A stretch of DNA of 64,000 nucleotides from Candidatus Leptofilum proximum (GTDB taxonomy: Bacteria; Chloroflexota; Anaerolineae; Promineifilales; Promineifilaceae): NCBI GenBank assembly GCA_016710325.1, contig JADJXK010000002.1, forward strand, positions 5,882,220 to 5,946,219, written 5' to 3'. The position numbers were made by a program, and so were the translations under genes. Below the pieces are notes generated by a model. It was not told where the DNA came from, searched no databases, and was given only the letters and a program-made list of their open reading frames with translations. Shown in pieces: positions 9,932-18,682 of this stretch; the first letter of the stretch is position 1, and each line of letters starts with the position of its first letter.

Positions 9932-11491
9932 ATGTCACTCTTTCTCTCCACACTTGCAGTTTTGCTGATGATTTTCATCCCGCTGGGGCTGGCGGTTTGG
10001 CTGCGGCGGCGGTTTGACGTGCCGTGGGTTTTGTTTTGCCTTGGGATGCTCACTTTTATTGGTTCGCAGACATACCACATTCCGCTCAACAATTGGCTGA
10101 GCGATTGGGGCGTGATTGGCGAGATTGGGCCGGACGCGCCGGATTTGTGGCGAACGGCCGTCATCCTCGGCCTCTCTGCTGGTCTCAGCGAAACAATTGC
10201 CCGCGTGTTGGGTTACTGGTTCCTCTTCCGGGGCAGGCTGGCGGAGCGGTTTGAGGATGGCGTGCTGGTGGGCCTGGGGCACGGCGGCATCGAGGCGATG
10301 ATTTTTGGCGGGGTTCTGACCGCCGGTTCGCTGAGCTCGCTGTGGGCCATTCGTAACGTGGATTTGTCTACGTTGGGCATGACGGCGGCGCAGATGACGG
10401 CCGTTTCGCAGCAGCTCACCACCCTTCAAGAAACCCCCTGGCTCATCTTTCTGGCCGTCTTTGAGCGGCTGATTGCCCTCACGCTGCACGTGACGCTGTC
10501 GGTGCTGGTGTGGCGCGCGTTTAAGACGCGGCAGGTGTGGCCGGTGCTGCTGGCGGTGGCTTACCATGCGCTTTTGGATGGAACGGCCGTTTACGCCGTC
10601 CAATTCCTCGATGCCATCTGGGTGGAGCTGATTTTGCTGGCGATTGCCCTGCCCGGCGCCATCTGGCTGTGGCGGCAGTGGCCTGCCGCGACCAAAACGC
10701 AGCCCGGTTTGGGCTGGCAGAAGGAGCTGCGGTTGTTGAGAACGGCCGTCGCCCACGAACTCAACCAACAATGGCGCACCCGCCGGGCGCTGGTGATGGT
10801 GGCGGTGTTTGTGCTGTTTGGCCTGGCCTCGCCGCTGCTGGCCAAGTTTACGCCGGAGCTGCTCAAAAGCGTGCCCGGCGCGGAGCAGTTTGCCGGGCTC
10901 ATCCCCGAACCGACGGCGGCGGATGCGGTGACGCAGTACATCAAAAACCTGACGCAGTTTGGCTTTGTGCTGGTCATTTTGCTGGGCATGGGGGCCGTGG
11001 CGGGCGAGAAGGACAAGGGCACGGCGGCGATCATTTTGAGCAAGCCGCTGCCGCGCTGGGCGTTTTTGCTGAGCAAGTTTGCCGCGCAGGGCGTGGTCTA
11101 CTTTGTGGCGCTGCTGCTGGGCACGCTGGCGACCTACTACTACACTCTGGTGCTGTTCGAGCCGCTGGCGCTGGGGCCGTTTTTGTTTGGCGGTTTTTTG
11201 CTCTGGCTGTGGACGTTGGTGTATACGGCCGTTACCCTCCTGGGCAGCACAATCGCCAAAAGTATTGGCGGTGGGGCGGGCTTGGCCTTGCTGGGCGCGG
11301 TGCTGCTGCTCATCTTGGGCGGTATTCCCCAGGTGTCCCAATTTTTCCCGGGTGCTCTGGTAGGCTGGGCGGCGCAGCTTGGCCTGCCGGGCGACGTGCC
11401 GTTTAGCGGCGCGGCGTTGGCGGCAAATGGGGTGCTGATATTGGTGTTTTTGATTGCGGCCGTTGCCCTCTTCGAACGCCAGGAAATTTAA
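9932..11491 (+). CDS. YhfC-like membrane domain fused to ABC-2 permease
   Basis: A 519-residue polytopic membrane protein made of two parts. Residues 1 to about 245 resemble the YhfC family of putative intramembrane metalloproteases or transporters, with SETIARVLGYW (about 86-96) and GLGHGGIEAM (about 114-123) as conserved charged membrane motifs. Residues about 255-519 form an ABC-2 permease: a cytoplasmic start KELRLLRTAVAHELNQQWRT, then six helices and GEKDKGTAAIILSKP, the usual ABC-2 loop. These modules are normally separate genes. Coupling to the ATPase at 8919 is inferred from adjacency. Function of the fused YhfC part is unknown. Confidence 0.78.
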   Translation: MSLFLSTLAVLLMIFIPLGLAVWLRRRFDVPWVLFCLGMLTFIGSQTYHIPLNNWLSDWGVIGEIGPDAPDLWRTAVILGLSAGLSETIARVLGYWFLFRGRLAERFEDGVLVGLGHGGIEAMIFGGVLTAGSLSSLWAIRNVDLSTLGMTAAQMTAVSQQLTTLQETPWLIFLAVFERLIALTLHVTLSVLVWRAFKTRQVWPVLLAVAYHALLDGTAVYAVQFLDAIWVELILLAIALPGAIWLWRQWPAATKTQPGLGWQKELRLLRTAVAHELNQQWRTRRALVMVAVFVLFGLASPLLAKFTPELLKSVPGAEQFAGLIPEPTAADAVTQYIKNLTQFGFVLVILLGMGAVAGEKDKGTAAIILSKPLPRWAFLLSKFAAQGVVYFVALLLGTLATYYYTLVLFEPLALGPFLFGGFLLWLWTLVYTAVTLLGSTIAKSIGGGAGLALLGAVLLLILGGIPQVSQFFPGALVGWAAQLGLPGDVPFSGAALAANGVLILVFLIAAVALFERQEI

Positions 11492-11497
11492 CGATTC

Positions 11498-11522
11498 ACC
11501 GCAGAGGACGCAGAGATTTTTC
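11498..11522. repeat. Repeat family G (ACCGCAGAGGNCGCAGAG) single arm
   Basis: TTCACCGCAGAGGACGCAGA type unit just after the permease stop codon. The matching arm seen at other family G sites is not evident here. Confidence 0.55.
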
Positions 11523-11571
11523 AAACACGTTGTTAGAAGATGTTAGGGTGCCATGTTTGTTTACCTTTCAC

Positions 11572-12618
11572 TTAAGGAAGAGGATTTATGGGATCGTCAA
11601 TGATGTTGCCCGGTGTTCCAGTAATGACTGGTGTGGCTGAAATTCCGGGAGAGCGTGGATCCGTCCCCTGCTCTGGAACTTCAAACAACGGTGCAGTTCC
11701 AGTAATTATGACGCCGCTGCCTAAATCAAAACGAACATTTGCCAGGCTAATCTGTCTTTTGAAGTATTCAAATGGATATGTGTTGCTATCTCCTTGTTCG
11801 TAGCGGAAAGCGCCGAAGGGAATAGCAAGCTTGGTTTCAGAATTTATGGTGAGTTCGGTGGGATAGGGTTCCTTGTAGAACATTATATAAAGTGGGCTTT
11901 GGATTGATTGGCTTCCCAGCAATTCTTCGTCGGAATTTCCGATCTGTACAAATAGAAATTGACCATCATCTCCGAAACTGGTTATGGTTGCATTTGGGAA
12001 TATCTCGGGTAGAAAGTTAATTGATTCAACATCAATTTTATTATTTGCCAAATGGTACGAGTTGCCTGCGATTTCAATAGTGTCTGTAAGACTATCTAAA
12101 TTCTGATTTTGGTTTTCTAGGAGACACCAGAGATAGTAGATTGATTTGTCATCTCTGTACTCAAACTTGTCTGTTAATTCTCCTGGAACATTTAGTGCCT
12201 TTACTACTTCATCATCAAAAAGGTCGGTACCCAGAGTAACATCACTTTCCCCTGAACGAAGGAGGTTCGGTGTGTTTGACACACCACACCTGGCTTGTAA
12301 GATTGGTGCTCTAGATGTTGCAGTGGCGACTTCTGAATGGATTCTGAATTCTTCACTCAAAATTTCTTCCATTTCGGCTTCTTCAACTGCGAATGTTGAT
12401 GTAATAGCGATTCTCGCTTCCGCTGTTCTTGTCGCTTTCGACTCTTTCGGGGTTTCATAGAAAACAGTGAACAACAAAAAAACAACAGTGGCACCAATTA
12501 AGGGTATACCCCACTTGATAAGCTCTCTGGAATGGTCGCTCTTCCAAAGGTTCCAAAATTTATTCCATAAGGTTTTTTCTTGATGTAGATGAGGTTTTTT
12601 TTCAGGCGGTTGTTCCAC
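11572..12618 (-). CDS. Unknown single-pass membrane protein, AT-richer than neighbours
   Basis: A 348-residue protein I do not recognise. A charged N-terminus (about 1-33) is followed by one transmembrane segment, WGIPLIGATVVFLLFTVFY (about 36-54), then an extracytoplasmic domain of about 290 residues with two or three cysteines (ARCGVS, WCLLE) and a Pro/Thr-rich tail. The start is ATG at 12618. Codon usage is visibly AT-richer than the flanking genes and it lacks the ACGGCCGT octamer, which suggests more recent acquisition. Flanking genes run on opposite strands or belong to other operons, so context gives no function. The 260 bp upstream hold no further gene I trust. Confidence 0.6.
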   Translation of the reverse strand: MEQPPEKKPHLHQEKTLWNKFWNLWKSDHSRELIKWGIPLIGATVVFLLFTVFYETPKESKATRTAEARIAITSTFAVEEAEMEEILSEEFRIHSEVATATSRAPILQARCGVSNTPNLLRSGESDVTLGTDLFDDEVVKALNVPGELTDKFEYRDDKSIYYLWCLLENQNQNLDSLTDTIEIAGNSYHLANNKIDVESINFLPEIFPNATITSFGDDGQFLFVQIGNSDEELLGSQSIQSPLYIMFYKEPYPTELTINSETKLAIPFGAFRYEQGDSNTYPFEYFKRQISLANVRFDLGSGVIITGTAPLFEVPEQGTDPRSPGISATPVITGTPGNIIDDPINPLP

Positions 12619-12878
12619 GATTGTAGCACTCCTGTGCCTGTGCTAATCGTTAGAAGTTGAGGAGAAGAAGGTGTTAATGTAGGGATTGGAGTTGTTGTTT
12701 AACACAGGCCTCGGTCGATCGGTCAAGTGGTATAAGCATCCTATCATAAAAGGAAAGGATAACAAGTGACATGACCCTTCTTGCTGTGGATAGGTCTTCT
12801 CGATGGCTGTGGCCGGTGTCCTCACTGTGCCACTTTCTAAACCTTACTGACAGTATTAAGTCAAACTCTGTACTCTAA

Positions 12879-14909
12879 TCAGCCATAACGGTAAAAAATT
12901 AGGTCGCGGGGTGGGAGGGTGTAGCTGGTTGTGCCTACGGTGACGGTTTGGGACGCGTCAGTGAAGTTGAGCAGCAGGTGTATGTCGCCGCGCTGGCAGG
13001 CAAGGACGCCCGCGGGCAAATCGGGCAGGCTGGGGATGTTGAGCTGGCTGGCCAGGTGCTGCAGCAGGGCGCGCGCCTGCGCCGGGGTGGGGTAAAAGCC
13101 GAGGGTGAGGACACGGCCCCGTTCCACCTTGTTTTCCGCCAGCGCAATCGGTTTTTCTAGACCTCCGAGGTTTTTTGAAAACCTCGGAGGTCTTTCTAAC
13201 TCGTAGGTGGCCAGCGGCACGGCCGTTTCCACCCCCAACGTCTCAAGCCAGTAACTTGCTTCCCCGGCAAAACCGGCAATCTCGCTGCGGAACGGCACCG
13301 CCTGGCCTGGCGGCAGCGACTGCCAGCTGGTGACCGTCACCCCCGCCAATTTGCGCAGTGCGCCGGGCAGCGGCTGGTCGGTCACCCGGTTGGACGGCGT
13401 TTTGAAGCCAGAGCGCACCCCCAGCAGCAGCGTGCCGCCATTGCGGGCGTAGTCGCCCAGCCGTTGCGCCAGCGCCGCGTCCGCCAGGTGGGCTGTCGGG
13501 GCGATAACCAGCTTGTAGCGGGTGAGATCGGCCGTATCGGGCACCAAATCGACGCCGATGCCCAGGCGCAGGCAGGCGTGGTAGTAGGTGTACAGATGGC
13601 GCAGGTAGTGGAAGTCGTGGCGGTGGGGCTGGAGCTGAAGCGCCCACAAATCGTCGAAGCTGAACAGGATGGCGACGGGCGCGTCCAGCGGCGCAGCGCT
13701 GAGCTGGCAGAGCTGATCCAGTTCGCCCAGCAGCCTTTGCTGATCGCCAAAACCGACGTCGGGACGGCCGTCGTGCCCCAGCAGGCCGGAGTGGTACTGC
13801 TCCTGTGCCAGCAGCGTGGCGCGCCAGCGGAAGTAGACGATGTGGTCGGCCCCTTCGGCGACGGCGTGCCACACCCACAGCCGGGGCGTGCCCGGGCGAA
13901 TACCGGGATTGACGTCCCCCCAGTTGATGTGCCCACACTGCTGCTCCATGATCCAGAACGGCCGTTGCTTCAACCCGCGCATCAACGCATGAGACATGCT
14001 CTGCACGATGGGCTCGCCCACGTCGTAGGCGTAGACGGGGTCGTTGTGGCGGGTGTCGCTGCCCGGCGGGTACAAAAGCTGCCGCCAGCGGTCCGGGTTG
14101 CCCGTGGGATAGTTGTCCCAGGTGATAAAGTCCAGCGCCTGGGCCAGGTCAAACTGGTCTAAATCCTGGTACAGCCCCATGAAGTTGTGCGTCACAAACC
14201 GTCCCGGCGAGAGCTGGCGCAGCAGGTCAATCTGCTCCTGCTGGTAGCTGACGTAGGAGTCGGACGAGAAGCGGTAAAAGTCGAGGACGTGGCTGGGGTT
14301 TTTGTAGTTCACGTCGTCGCCGGGTGGCAGTATTTGCCACCAGTTGCCGTAGGTTTGAGACCAGAAGATCGTGCCCCACGCCTCGTTGAGCGCCTCGATG
14401 GTGCCGTAGCGGGCTTGCAGCCAGCTTTGGAACTCGGCGGCGCAGTCGGGGCAGTAGCAGCGGGCGGTTTTGCCGCCGCCAAACTCGTTGTCGATTTGCC
14501 AGCCCACGACGCGGGCATCCTGGCCATAGCGCTCGGCCATCTGGGTGACGATTTGGCGGCTGAAGGTGCGGTAGGTGGGGCTGTTGGGGCAGTATTGGCG
14601 GCGGGTGCCGTGGTTACGGGAACGGCCGTTCCCATCCACGCGCAAAATCTCCGGGTGCTGCCGGGTGAGCCACGCTGGCGGCGTACAGGTTGGCGTGCCG
14701 AGGATGATCTCCATGCCCGCCTCGGCAAACAGCGTGATGGCGCGATCCAGCCACTCCCAGTCGTACACGCCTGGTTCTGGCTCCATTTTGGCCCAGGCAA
14801 ACTCCGCCAGCCGAATGATTTTCAGCCCCAGCTCGCCCATCAGCCGGGCATCTTCTGCCCAGCGGGCTTCGGGCCAATGTTCAGGGTAGTAACAAACGCC
14901 AAATTTCAT
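12879..14909 (-). CDS. Beta-galactosidase, glycoside hydrolase family 42
   Basis: Hydrolyses terminal beta-galactosides. The 676-residue protein has the GH42 order: TIM-barrel catalytic domain with acid/base Glu142 in WQIDNEFGG and nucleophile Glu322 in FWIMEQQCGHINW. A zinc-type cysteine set is present (Cys107, and Cys151/153/156 in CYCPDC), as in Thermus A4-type enzymes. A glutamine-amidotransferase-like trimerisation domain follows, then a small beta domain. No signal peptide, so it acts on imported sugar. It is the last gene of the LacI-ABC-kinase operon. Residues about 573-584 are encoded by a perfect 16-bp hairpin that appears to be a foreign in-frame insertion. Confidence 0.92.
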   Translation of the reverse strand: MKFGVCYYPEHWPEARWAEDARLMGELGLKIIRLAEFAWAKMEPEPGVYDWEWLDRAITLFAEAGMEIILGTPTCTPPAWLTRQHPEILRVDGNGRSRNHGTRRQYCPNSPTYRTFSRQIVTQMAERYGQDARVVGWQIDNEFGGGKTARCYCPDCAAEFQSWLQARYGTIEALNEAWGTIFWSQTYGNWWQILPPGDDVNYKNPSHVLDFYRFSSDSYVSYQQEQIDLLRQLSPGRFVTHNFMGLYQDLDQFDLAQALDFITWDNYPTGNPDRWRQLLYPPGSDTRHNDPVYAYDVGEPIVQSMSHALMRGLKQRPFWIMEQQCGHINWGDVNPGIRPGTPRLWVWHAVAEGADHIVYFRWRATLLAQEQYHSGLLGHDGRPDVGFGDQQRLLGELDQLCQLSAAPLDAPVAILFSFDDLWALQLQPHRHDFHYLRHLYTYYHACLRLGIGVDLVPDTADLTRYKLVIAPTAHLADAALAQRLGDYARNGGTLLLGVRSGFKTPSNRVTDQPLPGALRKLAGVTVTSWQSLPPGQAVPFRSEIAGFAGEASYWLETLGVETAVPLATYELERPPRFSKNLGGLEKPIALAENKVERGRVLTLGFYPTPAQARALLQHLASQLNIPSLPDLPAGVLACQRGDIHLLLNFTDASQTVTVGTTSYTLPPRDLIFYRYG
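13159..13193. repeat. Perfect 16-bp hairpin inside the beta-galactosidase gene
   Basis: AGACCTCCGAGGTTTT (13159-13174) and its exact complement (13178-13193) are separated by three bases. It is translated in frame as part of LERPPRFSKNLGGLEKP in the C-terminal region. Confidence 0.85.
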
Positions 14910-14924
14910 ATTCTTTTCCAGTGA

Positions 14925-14993
14925 GACGACAGCGAATGAGAGAAATTAACGAATGAAAAAAATTCGTTAATTTCTCCCATTCGTTGTGGCCAT
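14925..14993. repeat. Intergenic inverted repeat between kinase and beta-galactosidase genes
   Basis: GCGAATGAGAGAAATTAACG (14932-14951) faces ATTCGTTAATTTCTCCCATT (14966-14985), a near-complete inverted pair related to family H (AAATTCGT words). It lies within the presumed operon transcript. Confidence 0.7.
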
Positions 14994-16493
14994 TTACTGC
15001 CAGGATTGGATGAGCCGGATGGCCTGCTGCCAACGGCCGTATCCCTCTTCCAAATCGCGTGGGGGGATGGGGCACGGCTCGAAGCGCTGATGGCTGCCGG
15101 GCAGCGGGGGCAGACTGGCGACATCGGGCCAGACGCCGGTTTGCATGCCCGCCAGCAGCGCCGCCGCCCAGGCTGTCGTCTCGGTAAACGTGGGGCGCAG
15201 GATGGGGATGTTGAGCATGTCTGCCTGAATCTGGCAGGCAATATCGCTGGCCGACACGCCGCCGCCGACCAGCATCTGCCCCATCGTCACCCCCGCGTCA
15301 CGGGCAATCGTCTCTTTGATGGCCCGCAATTGGTAGCCCAGCGCCTCCAAAAAGGCGCGCACGATGTGGCCGCGCTCGGTACCTAGGGTCATACCCAGCA
15401 GGGCGGCGCGGGCGTTGGCATCGTTGTACGGGGCGTCCAACCCGGTGAAGGCGGGTACAAACATCACACCGCCGGAATCGGGAACGGCCGTTGCCAGCCG
15501 CTCCACATCCTCGTATTCATCCAAAAAGCGGGCGTTGTCCCGCATCCACCGTATCGCCGCGCCGATGACCGTGGTGGGCGCTTCCAGGCAGTACGTCTGC
15601 CGGTCGCCCAAATGCCAGGCGTTGTAGACGTTGATGTGTTCCTGGTAGGGAATGTTGTCGCCAAGAAATACTTTAACGTACGCGGCCGTGCCGTGAGTCG
15701 ATTCGGCATCACCGGGAATGCGGCCGCCGTGGCCAAACAAGGCTGCCTGCTGATCGCCAATCATCGCCGTGACGGGAATGACGGCCGTTTCTCCCCCCGG
15801 CCCCGCAATCTCAATCTCGCCAAACGGATGCAGCGTCGGCGTCGCTTCTGGCAGCGCTTCCAGCGGCACGCCCAGCCACTCCAGCCACTCCGCCCAATAC
15901 TGCCGGGCGCGAAAATCGTACAGGCCGGTCGCCTGGACCAGCGAGCTGTCCATGGCGTGTCCGTTGGCTTTGCCCAGCGCCGTCACCAGCCACAGCGCCG
16001 ACTGCCCGATGCGTAGATGGCCCGCTTGAGCGGCTTCGCGAACGGCCGTTTCGTGTTTCATGCGCCACTTCAGGTGAAGGGCGGTCATGTAGGTGCCGGG
16101 GGCGTAGCCCAGCCGCCGCTTGGCTTCGGTGGCAAAGGGAGACTGCTCAACTTCTTTTACATACCCTTTGGTGCGTAAATCTTGCCAGGTGATGGCGCTG
16201 CTGAGGGAACGGCCGTTGCGCCCATCCCATACAAAATCGGTGTTGCGCTGGCAGGTGAGGCCGCAGGCGGCAATCTGGTTGGGGTGGATTTTTGCCTGGC
16301 CAATGGCTTCGGTGATGACGGCCGTGACACCGTTGGCCACCTCTTCCGGGTCTTGCTCCACCCAATCGGGCCGGGGATGCAGCCGCGTCAGCGGCCGGTA
16401 CGCATAGCCATGCACCGTGCCCGCCTCGTCAAGTATCAGCGCCCGGCTGCCGCTGCTGCCCTGATCCACCCCTAACAAAAAAGATTTCGACAT
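14994..16493 (-). CDS. FGGY-family carbohydrate kinase, glycerol-kinase-like
   Basis: A 499-residue ATP-dependent sugar or polyol kinase. Hallmarks: N-terminal phosphate loop GVDQGSSGSRALI (8-20), PDWVEQDPEE, IGDQQAALFGHG (catalytic Asp region), and the C-terminal ATPase element VGGGVSASD. It resembles GlpK closely, but the glycerol-binding pair Arg83-Glu84 of E. coli GlpK reads Arg83-Asn84 (CQRNTDF); the Tyr of GTYMTAL and the Asp-Gln of GDQQ are kept. The substrate may therefore be a polyol other than glycerol. It lies between the phosphatase remnant and the GH42 gene in the sugar operon. Confidence 0.85.
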   Translation of the reverse strand: MSKSFLLGVDQGSSGSRALILDEAGTVHGYAYRPLTRLHPRPDWVEQDPEEVANGVTAVITEAIGQAKIHPNQIAACGLTCQRNTDFVWDGRNGRSLSSAITWQDLRTKGYVKEVEQSPFATEAKRRLGYAPGTYMTALHLKWRMKHETAVREAAQAGHLRIGQSALWLVTALGKANGHAMDSSLVQATGLYDFRARQYWAEWLEWLGVPLEALPEATPTLHPFGEIEIAGPGGETAVIPVTAMIGDQQAALFGHGGRIPGDAESTHGTAAYVKVFLGDNIPYQEHINVYNAWHLGDRQTYCLEAPTTVIGAAIRWMRDNARFLDEYEDVERLATAVPDSGGVMFVPAFTGLDAPYNDANARAALLGMTLGTERGHIVRAFLEALGYQLRAIKETIARDAGVTMGQMLVGGGVSASDIACQIQADMLNIPILRPTFTETTAWAAALLAGMQTGVWPDVASLPPLPGSHQRFEPCPIPPRDLEEGYGRWQQAIRLIQSWQ

Positions 16494-16546
16494 GCAAAAT
16501 TCCTGCTGTTTGCTCTAGCCAACTGTTTTTCGATGATTTTGGTAAA

Positions 16547-16623
16547 AAGTTAGACACTGATAAACACTGATTTACACAGGTACGTATAAAAAAATCAGTG
16601 TAAATCTGTGAAAATCAGTGTCC
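16547..16623. repeat. Repeat family H (CACTGATTTACACTGATTTTC words), inverted arms
   Basis: TAGACACTGATAAACACTGA (16551-16570) faces AAAATCAGTGTAAATCTGTG-type words (16589-16622). It fills the gap between the phosphatase and kinase genes. Other family H sites: 26594, 29464, 53160, and the arms around the IS at 26678 and 28237. Confidence 0.75.
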
Positions 16624-16633
16624 AAATAACCGC

Positions 16634-17412
16634 TTATGGACTTGGTAACAATTCCCCCAAATGGTGGATGATGTAGGTGGGGATTATATCCGATTGGGCC
16701 GCCAGTGCTTCACTGGTCGCGCCTGTCAAAATCAGCGCCCCCGCCATACCCGCGTTGAGCCCCATCAGCACGTCCGTCTCCAGCCGGTCGCCCGTCATAA
16801 TGCAGCGCTCAGCGGGTAAATCCAGCAGCCCCAAAATCGCCTCCGCCATGTAAGCCGATGGTTTGCCCACCACCGCCTCGATTTTGGTGTTTGTACATGC
16901 CTCGATGGCGGCAATAACGGCCGCTGCATCCGGTTCGCCGCCGCCGGGCACCGGGCAGTACCGGTCTGCATTCGTGGCAAAAAAGCGTGCCCCGTGGCGG
17001 ATGGCATCAAAGGCAATTTGCAGCTTGCGATAGACAAACGTCCGGTCAAAGCTGGCAATCACCGCATCCACCTGGTTGGCGTCTTCGGTGAGGGTGAAGC
17101 CTGCGGCCGTTAGCTCATCACACAGCGACTGCTCCCCACCACAAACAGGTTCGCCCTCGGCATGCGCCGCTGCAAAAAATCCACCATCACGTAGGACGAG
17201 TTGATCACGTCACTGTCCGGCGTGGGCAGCCCCAACCGCGTCAGCTTTTGGGCATAATCTTCCCGCGTTTTGGTGGGGTTATTCGACAAAAAAACCGTCC
17301 GCTTCCCGATCTCCCGCAGCCTGGCAATCGTCTCCCCCGCGTTGGGCAGCAGCGCCTCCCCCAAATAAACCGTCCCATCCAAATCAAAAATATAAGCGTC
17401 GTACTCAATCAT
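16634..17412 (-). pseudogene. HAD-IIA (NagD-type) phosphatase, interrupted by a frameshift
   Basis: Two adjacent frames make one HAD-IIA protein. The N-terminal part (17412 to about 17138) has the nucleophile motif DAYIFDLDGTVYLG and FLSNNPTKTREDYAQKL. The C-terminal part continues as DAVIASFDRTFVYRKL...VVGKPSAYM...IMTGDRLETDVLMGLNAG with the expected lysine and acidic motifs. The frame is lost at a C4 run at 17134-17137 (G4 on the coding strand): one extra G would restore VVGEQSLCDELTAAGFTL. It is either a true -1 mutation or a homopolymer sequencing error. The ATG lies within repeat family F. Its place in the sugar operon suggests a sugar-phosphate or glycerol-phosphate phosphatase. Confidence 0.8.
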
Positions 17413-17449
17413 TAACAATTAACCATTCACCATTCACAATTAACCATTA
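17410..17449. repeat. Repeat family F (AATGGTTAATTGTGAATGG units)
   Basis: Tandem words on the minus strand (TAATGGTTAATTGTGAATGG and so on) run directly into the ATG of the phosphatase gene. A second copy follows the AOR gene at 56587-56628. Confidence 0.75.
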
Positions 17450-17450
17450 T

Positions 17451-18668
17451 TTAGCCTTTAACGCCGCTGCTCGTCGCACTCTCCACAAAGAAGCGCTGCC
17501 CCAAAATGTAGATGATCATCGGCGGCAAAATGGCAATCGCCGCACCGGCCAGAATCAGGTTGGGGCTGTCAGAGGCGCGCCCACGCAGCACGTTCAGCGA
17601 CAGCGTCAGCACGTGATTCTCCACGTTTCCGGTGTTGATGACCACCAGCGGCCAGAAAAAGCTGTTCCAGGCGTACAAAAAGGTGAACGTGGTCAAGGTA
17701 GCCAATGCGGGCGTGCTGGCGGGCAGAAAAATGCGCATTAAGATTTGCAGCCGGTTGGCCCCGTCAATCAGGGCCGCCTCTTCAATCTCCCTGGGGATGG
17801 TGATGAAAAATTGGCGCATGAGGAAGGTGCCGTAGGCGCTAAAAATCCAGGGAATGACCAGCGAAGCAACCTTGTCCACCCAGCCAATGGTGACCATGAG
17901 CTGGTACATCGGCGTCACCAGCACCACAAATGGGATCATGATCGTGCCCAGGTAGAAAACAAACAGGTTGTTACGTCCTGGAAAGTCGAGCCGGGCAAAG
18001 GCGTAGCCGCCCAGCACGGAGGTTGTCAGCGTGCCCAAAACCACCAGGACGGTGACCAAAATGGTGTTGCTGAGGCTGCGGTCCATGTTTTGCAGCTCGA
18101 CCACCTCGGCGTAGTTTTCCGGGCGGGCGGTAAGCTCTTCCACCGGCTGGCTCAGGCGGACGTTTTGCAGGATTTCCACGCTGGGGTCATTGGGGTCCAC
18201 AAAGCGGCCCAGGGCGGTTTGGCTAACCAGGGCTAGTTCTTGGGTACGGCCGTCCGTCGTAACCAGGTAAACGGGCACCTCTTCGCCATTTACTACCACC
18301 TGCTCCGTGTTGGTGAAGCCGCCTTTGGGTTCAGCGTCGGCTAGCGGTAGCTCCAGTGTCTCACCTGGATTGGCCGGATCCACAAACACGCCAATACGAA
18401 TGTTGCTCTCCACCAGCGCCAGCTCACGCTGCTCGCCATTCACCTCGCCGTAATACAGCGGCAGCGGCTCGTCAAAGCCGGACATCTCGACGGTGAGCGT
18501 CTCACGCGGCAGCAGGCGCGGCGGGTAGCGGAACGTATCCTTTGGCTCCTTGAAGGAGGTGGTGAGCATATAGATGAACGGGAAGAGCATAAAAAGGGCA
18601 AACACCGTCAGCACCAGATAGATCAACCCGTTGCGCGTCAATTGAATTGCTTTATACGATCGAATCAT
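17451..18668 (-). CDS. Sugar ABC transporter permease (MalG type) with a large periplasmic insertion
   Basis: Inner-membrane subunit of a CUT1 sugar importer. ATG at 18668 follows AAGGTGAT at good spacing. The first helix (LIYLVLTVFALFMLFPFIYM) and the TSFK motif are standard. Then about 130 residues are inserted before the usual helices. The insertion holds two related copies of an ELALV...G.FVDP.(D/N)P motif, so it arose by internal duplication. The EAA loop reads IEEAALIDGANRLQILMRIFLP. Length is 405 residues against about 280 usually. It pairs with the MalF-type gene at 18870; no ATPase gene is in the operon, so a shared MsmK/UgpC-type ATPase is likely encoded elsewhere. Confidence 0.88.
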   Translation of the reverse strand: MIRSYKAIQLTRNGLIYLVLTVFALFMLFPFIYMLTTSFKEPKDTFRYPPRLLPRETLTVEMSGFDEPLPLYYGEVNGEQRELALVESNIRIGVFVDPANPGETLELPLADAEPKGGFTNTEQVVVNGEEVPVYLVTTDGRTQELALVSQTALGRFVDPNDPSVEILQNVRLSQPVEELTARPENYAEVVELQNMDRSLSNTILVTVLVVLGTLTTSVLGGYAFARLDFPGRNNLFVFYLGTIMIPFVVLVTPMYQLMVTIGWVDKVASLVIPWIFSAYGTFLMRQFFITIPREIEEAALIDGANRLQILMRIFLPASTPALATLTTFTFLYAWNSFFWPLVVINTGNVENHVLTLSLNVLRGRASDSPNLILAGAAIAILPPMIIYILGQRFFVESATSSGVKG

Positions 18669-18682
18669 CAGATCACCTTTTT

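Noticed and set aside
9935..11524. Long minus-strand open frame over the YhfC-ABC-2 gene (529 codons).
   Set aside because: The plus-strand frame has clear membrane helices and ABC-2 motifs; the reverse frame is rich in Gln, His and Arg, typical of antisense to GC-rich membrane genes.
12643..12825. 60-codon minus-strand frame in the gap upstream of the 11572-12618 gene.
   Set aside because: No ribosome-binding site, no homologous feel, and composition like spacer.
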